Below are positions 55,842 to 64,000 of a DNA stretch of 64,000 nt, one piece after another (the stretch's first letter is position 1; every line of letters begins with the position of its first letter). The notes below the pieces were generated by a model. The model searched no databases. It was not told where the DNA came from and worked only from the letters and a program-made list of their open reading frames with translations. The DNA comes from JBBRBB01 sp963830175 (GTDB taxonomy: Bacteria; Bacteroidota; Bacteroidia; Chitinophagales; Chitinophagaceae), in assembly GCA_963830175.1 (NCBI GenBank), contig CAWHKV010000009.1, positions 600,892-664,891 of the forward strand, given 5' to 3'. The translations under genes were made by a program, and so were the position numbers.

Positions 55842-57299
55842 TTAATCTGAAATAATCTTATCCAGCAATGGTTCTAACACCACTGTAGCAAAGCCTGTGG
55901 CATAATCACTCAGTCCATAAGGTATCACTAATTCATTGTTATGTATAAGGGCACCACATGTATATAAAACGTTGGGAACGTACCCTTCACGCTCATCATC
56001 CCTTGCCATTAACAGTGGTTCTTTTAACCTGCCAATTTCTTTTGTGGGATCTTCCAAATCAAACAAGCTTGCACCGAGGCAATACCTGCGCATGGGTCCC
56101 ACGCCGTGTGTTATCAGCAACCAGCCTTTATCTGTTTCTATGGGTGATCCGCAATTGCCCACCTGCGTAAACTCCCACGGGTATTTGGGTTCCTGCAGCA
56201 CCTGTGGGTTTTCCCATACATTGATCTTGTCAGAAAACATGATGTAATTATTTACACCATCAATACGGGATAGCATCGCAAACTTTCCACCTATTTTCCT
56301 GGGGAACAATGCCAGGTTTTTATTGTGTGCGCCGCTTCCATACAACGGCATCACTTTAAAGTCATAAAAATTATCGGTCTCTAATAATTTAGGCTGAATG
56401 GTTACCCCATCGAACGCGGTATATGTTGCATAGTAGGTTGATGAGCCGTTGTTTTTAAATTGCACAAACCGCGCATCTTCCAAACCCTTTGCTTCAAATT
56501 CAGAGATCGGGAAAATAACACGTGCCGAAAGATCGGTGTCGCGCGAAAAATGAATGTAATGGTAAGAGTCTGCGCGCCATAACACCCTTTCAAGCGAACC
56601 ATTTTCAGCCATGTCTGTATTCTCATCGCGCAGCTGGTTAATGGTATCTTTCAGCTTGCGGTAATCAAAATTTTCAGGCAGCCTGTCCATTAAAATTTTT
56701 ACCAGCTCATTGCTTATTTCGCCGGATAATTCCGACTCCTGGAAAACATCTTTTTTGTATATGGAATTTCGTATAGAATCTGCTTCACCAATCAGCATGC
56801 CCGGGCTTGTTAATAAAATATTGTTATCGTTATCGAGTACCGCCCCACGAAATGCTATGGAAGATATGTGCCCTTCACCCACGGCTCTAAAACTGATGAT
56901 CACTCTTTTTTCTCCTTCGCGCAGGTCGGACTGATCCGGATCTTCTATAATTGACGGATTAAAAAATGCTGCTGACTCAATAGAATATTCGTGGGTGAAA
57001 TAAGAACCAATGAGCATTTTGCGATGCGGGTCCACGGTTGAAGGATCCATTTCCATCATCGCAAAAACATGGTTAAGCCTGTCGCAGCTTCTTTCAAAAA
57101 CTTTGGTGATGTTGCGATGCCTGCGGCTGAATTCGCGCAGTATGCTGGTTAATACGTCTTCTACTGCCTCGTCACTCATGCCAAGCACTTTATGAATAAC
57201 ATTCACGGCTCTGTCTTCTCCGTTAAAGAAATGACGGGCAATAACGCGTTTCGGATCGGGATAAATCTTAAGGGACTTTCTAACGATCGGTATTCTCAT
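55842..57299 (-). CDS. GH130-family glycoside phosphorylase-like enzyme
   Basis: 485 residues. A 5-bladed propeller with ARVIFPISEFEAKGLEDARFVQF, TYTAFDG, GSGAHNKNLALFPRKIGGKFAMLSR, VGNCGSPIETDKGWLLITHGVGPMR and YVPNVLYTCGA; the last contains the conserved GH130 signature. The N-terminal about 140 residues (VIARHFFNGEDRAVNVIHKVLG) are an extension. Known members phosphorolyse beta-mannosides (for example mannosylglucose or 1,2-mannobiose), releasing mannose-1-phosphate. Which linkage is used here is unknown. Confidence 0.85.
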   Translation of the reverse strand: MRIPIVRKSLKIYPDPKRVIARHFFNGEDRAVNVIHKVLGMSDEAVEDVLTSILREFSRRHRNITKVFERSCDRLNHVFAMMEMDPSTVDPHRKMLIGSYFTHEYSIESAAFFNPSIIEDPDQSDLREGEKRVIISFRAVGEGHISSIAFRGAVLDNDNNILLTSPGMLIGEADSIRNSIYKKDVFQESELSGEISNELVKILMDRLPENFDYRKLKDTINQLRDENTDMAENGSLERVLWRADSYHYIHFSRDTDLSARVIFPISEFEAKGLEDARFVQFKNNGSSTYYATYTAFDGVTIQPKLLETDNFYDFKVMPLYGSGAHNKNLALFPRKIGGKFAMLSRIDGVNNYIMFSDKINVWENPQVLQEPKYPWEFTQVGNCGSPIETDKGWLLITHGVGPMRRYCLGASLFDLEDPTKEIGRLKEPLLMARDDEREGYVPNVLYTCGALIHNNELVIPYGLSDYATGFATVVLEPLLDKIISD

Positions 57300-57378
57300 A
57301 TGTTAATACAATTTTCTTTTGGTGTTTTAAGTGCTAACCCGAAGATACAAGGATGATGTGTAGTTATACAATCGAAAC

Positions 57379-58680
57379 TTAAATTTTATGAGACAGTATT
57401 TTGTTCGCAGTAATTTGGGCTGATTGTAAAGCAGCATCAACCGTTGCATAACTATTAGTTGTATATGCTTCGCCGGCGAAGTACAAGGTATCCTCTACCG
57501 GCTTTGATAATAATTCCCTGGCGTTGGCCGAGTTCAGCATGTTATAGGAATACGCACCGCAGCTAAAAGGGTCCTTCATCCAGTTAACAACATACCATGC
57601 GTTCACATATTTATCTAATTGTTCCGTTGATAACTGAAACAAATTAATAACAGATGATTTTGCTTCGGCAAGAATAGCCTCGTCATCCAAATGTTGCATC
57701 ATTGCTGCTTTAGTACCTGCGCACCAGCCACACAGAACAGGTGTTTCAACAGGATGCTGTGTCCACCACGTAGGAATTTTTTCATCTGAAAAAGCAAACA
57801 ACATTTCTTTAGCACCGCCATGTGCAGGTTGCTCCCAGAAACGGTGCGTACACTGCGCTACAATTTTTATCACTCCACCAAAGCCTATTTCATTTGCCGC
57901 ATTTGCAACTTGTGGAAGTTGCGGAAAAAAAGAAATGCCGGCTTCGCCGGAGGGTTGTTGCAGCATAGGTAACGGAACTGTGATCACCACTTTACCCGCA
58001 CGGTATTTTTTATTGTGATGGGTGCTGATGGTAACCGCATCCTTTTTCCATTCAATCGTTTTTACCCTTTCATTGCAATGAATGGTGCAGCCGTTTGTAA
58101 TGCACACTTGTTGTAAGTGATCTACCAGGGGTTGATAGGTCTCTTTTATTTTATACTGTTCCTCTTCCTCGTACATCCATTCTTCTTTAAAGGCTAATGC
58201 GCTGGCTTTTTGCACGTCTGCTGCATCATAACCTTCTGCATATTGCCATAACGCATGTTTGAGGTCGCTTTCATCTTCACCAAAACCTGTTTCTAAAAAT
58301 TCATAAAGGGTAATATTCTTTTTTAATCTTTTAAGTTTTGCCGTGATCGCTTCATCGTTTTTAATATAATCAGATTGCTGTACAAGCCTGCCTGCTTCAC
58401 TTCTCCATATCGTGCCCTCTGAAATATAAATATGAGCGCCTGCTTTGTTTAATACCTGTTTGGTAAGGGCAAGGTTTCCATGCACGAATTCTGCGCCGGC
58501 TTCAACCTGTTGGGAAAATCCATCAGGGATTGACGTAAAAATTCTGCCACCGGTGCGGTCTCTGCCTTCAAGTATCAAAACTTTCAGTTTTTCGGACAGC
58601 ATGGATGCAGCCATTAATCCCGCGGCCCCGGCGCCAACGACTATCACATCATAAAAACCGGGTTTACCATTCATATTCAT
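57379..58680 (-). CDS. FAD-dependent amine oxidase / oxidoreductase
   Basis: 433 residues with an N-terminal dinucleotide motif VVGAGAAGLMAASML, EGRDRTGGRIFTS and a C-terminal YFAGEAYTTNSYATVDAALQSAQ, the FAD signature of the flavin monoamine oxidase family. The substrate is unknown. No export signal, so it is cytoplasmic. It follows the GH130 gene on the same strand with a 79-nt gap. Confidence 0.88.
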   Translation of the reverse strand: MNMNGKPGFYDVIVVGAGAAGLMAASMLSEKLKVLILEGRDRTGGRIFTSIPDGFSQQVEAGAEFVHGNLALTKQVLNKAGAHIYISEGTIWRSEAGRLVQQSDYIKNDEAITAKLKRLKKNITLYEFLETGFGEDESDLKHALWQYAEGYDAADVQKASALAFKEEWMYEEEEQYKIKETYQPLVDHLQQVCITNGCTIHCNERVKTIEWKKDAVTISTHHNKKYRAGKVVITVPLPMLQQPSGEAGISFFPQLPQVANAANEIGFGGVIKIVAQCTHRFWEQPAHGGAKEMLFAFSDEKIPTWWTQHPVETPVLCGWCAGTKAAMMQHLDDEAILAEAKSSVINLFQLSTEQLDKYVNAWYVVNWMKDPFSCGAYSYNMLNSANARELLSKPVEDTLYFAGEAYTTNSYATVDAALQSAQITANKILSHKI

Positions 58681-58774
58681 AATTGTGTGTGTAGCATATA
58701 ACCATTAAAGTTTATGCCATGGGCTTTTTGCAACAAAATACTTCAATGGCCTGATTTTTTATTAGTTTCCCGGC

Positions 58775-59683
58775 ATGAACAGGAAGACACTGGTTGCTAT
58801 CGGTAAAAATTCCTTTAAAGAACTTAACGGGAAAAACCCGATGCGTATGGCTGGCGCCACAGCTTTTTTTACCACGTTTGCGCTGCCTCCCATCTTTATT
58901 ATTATTATTCAGGTGTTCGGATTATTCTATAACCAGGCGGCGGTTAAAGACGGCATTTTCGCGCAACTGGTTTTGGTGCTGGGCAAAGAAGGTTCGGTGA
59001 ATATTTATGAAACACTCACACAATTTCAAAACCTGGCCAGCAACTGGCTTATCGCCATCGGCGGGTTTATATTTTTAATTTTTGTGGCCACAACCTTATT
59101 TAATGTAGTAAGAAAATCGGTGAATGAAATTTGGTGCGTGCAGGTTGAAAAGCACGCCGGCGTTGGGTTTTATATGAAGCTGCGTTTTAAATCGCTGATC
59201 ATAATATTTCTTGCCGGGTTGCTGCTGCTGGTGCAGATGACCGCCTCCGGGTTGCAGGTGCTGTTGAAAGATTACATCAACCAGATATGGTCGGGGTACG
59301 ATTCATTGTTGTACCGCGTCATCAGCCAAATCATTTTTCTTCTCATCGCAACGGTGTGGTTCACCATTTTATTCCGCTACCTGGGTAATGCGCATCCCAC
59401 CATGCGGATATCGTTTATCGGTGGCTTATTCACCGGTTCCCTGTTTACGCTGGGCAAGGTTATACTGGGTATTTTATTAACCTTCAGTAACCTGCGAACC
59501 ATTTTCGGCACATCGGGTTCGTTCGTGCTTATATTGTTATTCGTTTTTTATTCTTCCTTCATCTTTTATTTTGGTGCGGCCTTCACCAAGGAGTGGGCGA
59601 ATGCCCATGAAGAAAAATTGCAGCTGGAGAAATATTCTTATGAATACGTGGTAAAGGAAACCAGGTCTAAGTCTTCAGGGTAG
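58775..59683 (+). CDS. YihY/BrkB family membrane protein
   Basis: 302 residues with about six hydrophobic segments. Family features: MAGATAFFTTFALPPIFIIII near residue 22, FIFLIFVATTLFNVVRKSVNEIW and a C-terminal GSFVLILLFVFYSSFIFYFGAAF. Proteins of this kind are integral inner-membrane proteins of unknown function (older name ribonuclease BN is not correct). Base composition here looks a little more GC-rich than upstream genes. Confidence 0.88.
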   Translation: MNRKTLVAIGKNSFKELNGKNPMRMAGATAFFTTFALPPIFIIIIQVFGLFYNQAAVKDGIFAQLVLVLGKEGSVNIYETLTQFQNLASNWLIAIGGFIFLIFVATTLFNVVRKSVNEIWCVQVEKHAGVGFYMKLRFKSLIIIFLAGLLLLVQMTASGLQVLLKDYINQIWSGYDSLLYRVISQIIFLLIATVWFTILFRYLGNAHPTMRISFIGGLFTGSLFTLGKVILGILLTFSNLRTIFGTSGSFVLILLFVFYSSFIFYFGAAFTKEWANAHEEKLQLEKYSYEYVVKETRSKSSG

Positions 59684-59745
59684 TTAAATCTCGCAATCAT
59701 CCATTACAATAAGCAACCTTTATTTGCTTTGATTGTATTATATAT

Positions 59746-60240
59746 ATGTCTAAAGTTTACTCGCTGAAAACGGTTCAGCAAATGCCCGTAAGCATGGAAG
59801 CTGCATGGAATTTCTTCAGCAATCCTGCAAACCTGCAGGCCATCACCCCGCAAGACCTGCGCTTTAACGTGATAAGTAAACACCATGGAAATGAAATGTA
59901 TGCAGGGCAGATCATTGAGTACAAGGTGAGCCCGCTGTTTAATATTCCCATTTACTGGATGACTGAAATTACACAGGTGCAACACCACCAATATTTTATT
60001 GATGAACAACGGTATGGACCTTACAGCTTATGGCACCACCAGCACCATTTTAAAGAAACGAATGGCGGTGTTGAAATGACGGACATCGTGCATTATAAAA
60101 TTCCTTTCTGGTGGCTGGGTGATATTGCCAACACCATATTTGTACAGGACCAACTGAGAAAAATATTCATGTACCGGCACCGGGTGGTAGAAGAAAAGTT
60201 TGGCAAGGGTGGCTATAACTGCAACATACAACTCAGTTGA
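59746..60240 (+). CDS. SRPBCC/START-fold protein
   Basis: 164 residues of the SRPBCC type: VYSLKTVQQMPVSMEAAWNFFSNPANLQAITP, then YKVSPLFNIPIYW and a late FVQDQLRKIFMYRHRVVEE. These helix-grip folds bind hydrophobic ligands. The specific role is unknown. It is encoded 62 nt after the YihY gene. Confidence 0.8.
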   Translation: MSKVYSLKTVQQMPVSMEAAWNFFSNPANLQAITPQDLRFNVISKHHGNEMYAGQIIEYKVSPLFNIPIYWMTEITQVQHHQYFIDEQRYGPYSLWHHQHHFKETNGGVEMTDIVHYKIPFWWLGDIANTIFVQDQLRKIFMYRHRVVEEKFGKGGYNCNIQLS

Positions 60241-60283
60241 AAATAGGTATACTGATAAAAAAAGGCAAAGGCAATAATAGGGG

Positions 60284-61006
60284 CTAATCTACAGTGTAAT
60301 GGGTATGTTGAATGTTTGAAAGCAGCGTTGCCTTACCTGTAAGAAAAGCCTTGTCGTAATACTGCACGGGCAGCGTGGTGTCTTGTAACTGGTAATTTTC
60401 ATAATCCTGGAAGATCAGTCCGGCAATGGTATCTCTTTTTACCGCTTTACGAAAACGCGGTCCGCCACTGGTGTAGGCTAAATAATCAACCAGGTTGGTT
60501 GATTGGTTAATCCAGTAACAAAAATTTTCTTCATGGTCCTGCCCGCCTCCCTGCTGATTAAAAGTAACCAGTACCTTATGGTAAGCGTTATTGTTGAATG
60601 CTGTATCGCCGGCATATTGCAGGTTCACTGCAGGTTCAGATAATTTAAAGGGAAGCAGGGCGAAATACGCGATGGCATTTAAACCCTCATGGTACTTTTT
60701 TTCATCTTTTTCATCCAGGTCTTTTTTAGTGTTATTTACAAAACGTTCAAATCCTTCATTGGTTAAAACGTCGTGCACCGTGTTGCCGGTTGAGTCGGTA
60801 AAAGTGCGCTCGTACAGGTATTTGCCATGGTCATTTTGCAGGTGCACCCTGAACTGCCTGAAGGTAAAGGAGACATTCATGTTGTCGTAATGTTCTCCGC
60901 CATGTGCTTTAATGGACTGGTCAATAATTTCACGCGCTTTATTATCCTGAACCGAAGACCCGCAGGCAGAAAAAACAAACAGCACAAAAACAAACAGGTA
61001 CCTCAT
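60284..61006 (-). CDS. DUF6503-type lipoprotein
   Basis: About 240 residues with lipobox FSACGS (Cys about 14). I chose ATG 61006 (MRYLFVFVLFVFSACG); an in-frame ATG at 61030 would extend it by 8 residues. The segment REIIDQSIKAHGGEHYDNMNVSFTFR and the closing NLVDYLAYTSGGPRFRKAVKRDTIAG match the DUF6503 pattern. Extracytoplasmic; function unknown. Confidence 0.8.
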   Translation of the reverse strand: MRYLFVFVLFVFSACGSSVQDNKAREIIDQSIKAHGGEHYDNMNVSFTFRQFRVHLQNDHGKYLYERTFTDSTGNTVHDVLTNEGFERFVNNTKKDLDEKDEKKYHEGLNAIAYFALLPFKLSEPAVNLQYAGDTAFNNNAYHKVLVTFNQQGGGQDHEENFCYWINQSTNLVDYLAYTSGGPRFRKAVKRDTIAGLIFQDYENYQLQDTTLPVQYYDKAFLTGKATLLSNIQHTHYTVD

Positions 61007-61193
61007 TACATCAAAAATTGGTGGCTGCAAAAGTATTGGCTATAAGTGGTAACGGGTGCCAAGGAAATAGTAAAACGAGCCTGAAAATTAATTACACATG
61101 AATCTTTTTTTTATTATGCTATTTTACTATTTTGTAGCCGTAAGCCCCAATTACCTGATGGTTGGGATTTTCAAACTAAACCTAATTGCATAA

Positions 61194-64000
61194 GTGTTGG
61201 CTGAAGCTGTTAATCAAACTCCGGAACAAAAAGCGCGTGATAAAATAGATGTTGCATTAAGGCAATGTGGATGGGTTATACAGTTTAAATCCCAGATTAA
61301 TCTCTCAGCTAAAATTGGGGTTGCGGTAAGAGAATACCAAACAGATGTAGGTCCTGCAGATTACATCCTTTTTGTAAATAAGAAACCGGTTGGAATTATA
61401 GAAGCTAAACGCGAAGAAGAAGGCGTTCGCTTAACCATGCACGAAGACCAGGCAGAAGGTTATGCAAAAGCTAAGTTGCGCCTGTTAAACAACGAACCTT
61501 TACGCTTTGTGTACGAGAGCACCGGTGAAGTGACTCGCTTTACCGACTACCACGATCCCAAGCCTCGCTCACGCCCTGTCTTTACCTTCCATCGTCCTGA
61601 GACTTTTGAGCTTTGGTTGAGAGAACCCAAAACATTAAGAGCGGGTGTATTTGATATTCCTGCTTTACAACCCGATGGATTAAGAGATTGCCAGGTAACA
61701 GCCATCACTAATTTAGAAAAGTCATTCAGAGAAAACAGACCAAAGGCATTGGTGCAAATGGCAACCGGTTCAGGTAAAACTTTTACAGCCATTACAAGCA
61801 TTTATCGCTTACTAAAGTTTGCAAGAGCAAAGCGCATTTTATTTTTGGTAAATACACGGAACCTTGGCGAACAGGCTGAACAGGAATTTAAACGCTTCCA
61901 GCCGCAGGATGATAACCGCCTCTTTCCTGAACTGTATGGCGTAACAAGGTTAAGCAGTTCATTCATCCCGCACGATAGCCAGGTTTACATTTCTACTATA
62001 CAACGATTGTATTCCATTTTAAAAGGAACAGAGTTAGATGAACGCGACGAAGAAGAAGACCCTGCTTCAAAAAAATGGAAGCCGAAAGAACCAATGCCGG
62101 TGGTGTACAACGAAAGAACACCCATGGAGTTCTTCGATTTCATTGTGATTGATGAATGCCACCAAAGCATTTACAACTTATGGAAACAGGTGCTCGATTA
62201 TTTTGATGCTTTTCAGATTGGCTTAACTGCCACGCCCGATAACCGAACCTTTGGTTATTTTGAAAAGAACATCGTATCCGATTATGGATATAAGAAAGCA
62301 GTAGAAGATGGCGTGCTGGTGCCTTACAATGTTTTTGAAGTAGAAACAAAAATCACCAAAGAAGGATCAAAGATTTCCATTGGCGAATACATTGATACCC
62401 GTGAAAAGCTAACCCGCAAAAAGTTTTGGAACCAACTGGATGAAGATGTTGAATACAGCAGTAAGCAGTTAGATGATAAGGTTGTAAACGTAAATCAAAT
62501 CACATTAATCATACAGGCAGTGACGAGACCAGTTGCCTGTTATGTTTCCTGATCAGGATAGGAGCTGAGATGGTAACGTTTCGAAGTCCCCAAGATGCTC
62601 ATCTTCGCCAAGAGCGACTAGCCATGCCGACGACATCATCCAAATCGTTCGCCGCGAGTTTGCAGAAGAAAATAAGTTCTGCAAAAAGATCACCTACCGC
62701 ACCAGCGAAGGACCTGAAAAGGAAGACCCTAAAACAGTACTGCAACAATTCAGGATGTCTTATTATCCACGCATAGCTGTTACGGTAGACATGATTGCAA
62801 CAGGCACCGACATACGACCACTGGAAGTCCTCCTGTTTATGCGTGATGTAAAAAGCCGCAGCTATTACGAGCAAATGAAAGGCAGGGGCACACGTACCTG
62901 CAGCCTCGAAGAACTAAGAACTTCCGGCACACCGGCTGCTAAATTTACCAAAGATCATTTTGTAATTATTGATGCCATTGGTGTAGAAAAAAGCCAGAAG
63001 ACAGACAGCAGACCATTAGAGAAAAAGCCCGGCTTAAGTTTAAAAGAAGTGCTCGAACACATTGCCATGGGCAACAAAGACGAAGACCTGCTTACCACCC
63101 TCGCCAACCGCTTAATCCGCTTAGACAAACAGATCAACGACAAAGAGAAAGCAGCCTTTGCAGAAAAAGCCGGAGGCAAAACAATCAACCAGGTGGTGAA
63201 GCAATTGTTGAATGCTTATGACCCGGATACGGTGGAAGGTATAAGAATTAAAAGGTAGAAGGCGAAAAGCCGGATGCATCACCTGACAGACATCAATTCA
63301 ACATTCAACACTCAACATTCAACATTAATAGAAGACGCCACTGCCATCTTCAACGACTACGAACTACGCAACTACATAATAGATGTACGTAAAAAGTACG
63401 ACCAGTTTATAGACCATATTAACCCCGATGAGATCGTGAACATTGGCTGGGTGAAGGACAATAAGGCTGCGGCAGAAAGCATCATACACGATTTTAAAAC
63501 ATGGATAGAAGCGCACAAAACGGAGATAACCGCATTGCAGGTATTCTATGCACAGCCATACCAGCGGCGCGAGTTGTCGTATGCCATGATACGCGATCTT
63601 GCCGAAGCCATTAAAACCAGCAAGCCCACATTGGCGCCCTTGCATGTATGGCGGGCTTACGAACAACTCGAGAAGGTAAACGGGCAGCCAAAGAACGAAC
63701 TCATTGCACTGGTATCGTTGGTGCGTACTATAAGCGGAGCCGATACCACCCTTACCAGTTTCGATAAAACGGTGGACAAGAATTTCCAGGACTGGATATT
63801 TAAGAAACAGGCAGGAACAACCAAGTACACCACCGAACAGGTACAATGGCTGCGGATGATAAAGGATTACATAGCCAACTCGTTTCATGTAGACAGGGAC
63901 GATTTCGAACTCGACCCTTTCAACAAGCAAGGCGGTCTCGGAAAAATGTGGCAGCTATTCGGCGAAGAAACCGATGCAATTATTAATGAACTAAATGAAA
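61194..64000 (+). pseudogene. hsdR: type I restriction endonuclease R subunit (hsdR), multiply frame-broken, open at window edge
   Basis: From GTG 61194 the frame carries the N-terminal nuclease region (PADYILFVNKKPVGIIEAKRE), the ATP-binding MATGSGKTF and the DEAD-type VIDECHQSIYNLW. It breaks near 62525. Over the next 100 nt, frames change near 62525, 62562-62583 and 62619. It resumes as DMIATGTDIRPLEVLLFMRDVKSRSYYEQMKGRGTR in another frame to a TAG at 63256-63258. The same frame then continues past the stop with the C-terminal EcoEI-type domain (IEDATAIFNDYELRNYI to FNKQGGLGKMW) beyond the window. hsdM and hsdS are not visible here. It could be decayed, an artefact, or partly switchable (see the heptamer tract). 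Confidence 0.85.
63296..63326 (+). repeat. heptanucleotide tandem repeat in hsdR linker
   Basis: Units ATTCAAC, ATTCAAC, ACTCAAC, ATTCAAC, then ATT. Seven is not a multiple of three, so unit gain or loss changes the reading frame downstream. Confidence 0.75.

Noticed and set aside
1..64000. CRISPR array or transposon
   Set aside because: No regularly spaced direct repeats and no transposase or integrase reading frame found.

Overview
The window comes from a bacterium of the phylum Bacteroidota, most likely a Chitinophagaceae-type soil or freshwater organism. The signs are AT-rich intergenic DNA, almost no Shine-Dalgarno sequences, the -7 promoter motif TAnnTTTG, many SPI/SPII-exported proteins, DUF5916, DUF6503 and AsmA proteins, a TonB-dependent receptor, and a GH29 fucosidase. 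No plasmid, phage or transposase gene is visible, so it reads as a chromosomal segment.

Layout. 0-12 kb: small lipoprotein, carboxyltransferase subunit of an acyl-CoA carboxylase, CoA-binding protein, gltX, a frame-broken GH29 fucosidase coupled to a polysaccharide deacetylase, an M13 peptidase and a large outer-membrane protein. 12-15.5 kb: DedA protein and small orphan genes, including a sigma-region-2-like protein, and thioredoxin. 15.6-18.7 kb: a CAT-anticodon tRNA, then a cobalamin riboswitch controlling a BtuB-like receptor, then MarC. 18.9-24.8 kb: lipoproteins (one CAP), a SMUG2-like uracil-DNA glycosylase, an RRM protein, MscS, a beta-propeller-like protein overlapping LpxH, and an amidase. 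24.9-29.5 kb: dnaA with a 646-bp AT-rich upstream region, then metX and metY for homocysteine synthesis. 29.7-36.4 kb: a minus-strand run, transcribed kdsB, nitrilase, nagA, FAH hydrolase, neuB, neuC, neuA, which makes Kdo and a nonulosonic acid (sialic-acid-like) for the cell surface. 36.4-42.2 kb: tolC-RND-MFP efflux operon. 42.3-51.5 kb: serine hydrolase, AsmA, esterase, lipoproteins, DUF5916. 51.7-58.7 kb: PAP2 phosphatase, a two-domain GT4 protein, a second GT4, a GH130 mannoside phosphorylase-like enzyme and a flavin amine oxidase. 58.8-61 kb: YihY, SRPBCC and DUF6503 proteins. 61.2-64 kb: a broken type I restriction hsdR running off the window edge.

The most striking feature is the number of genes whose conserved protein continues in another frame: the fucosidase, neuA, FAH, tolC and hsdR. 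Most breaks are single-base and several sit in short homopolymers. Either the underlying sequence has indel errors or these genes are recently decayed or switchable. A dispersed repeat of about 45 nt with core GTTGCGTCGCACACTT occurs three times, plus one diverged copy inside the 5' codons of tolC. An ATTCAAC heptamer tract lies in the hsdR linker, where loss of one unit would alter the frame. The GT4/GT4/GH130 block is the best candidate for an uncharacterised metabolic system.
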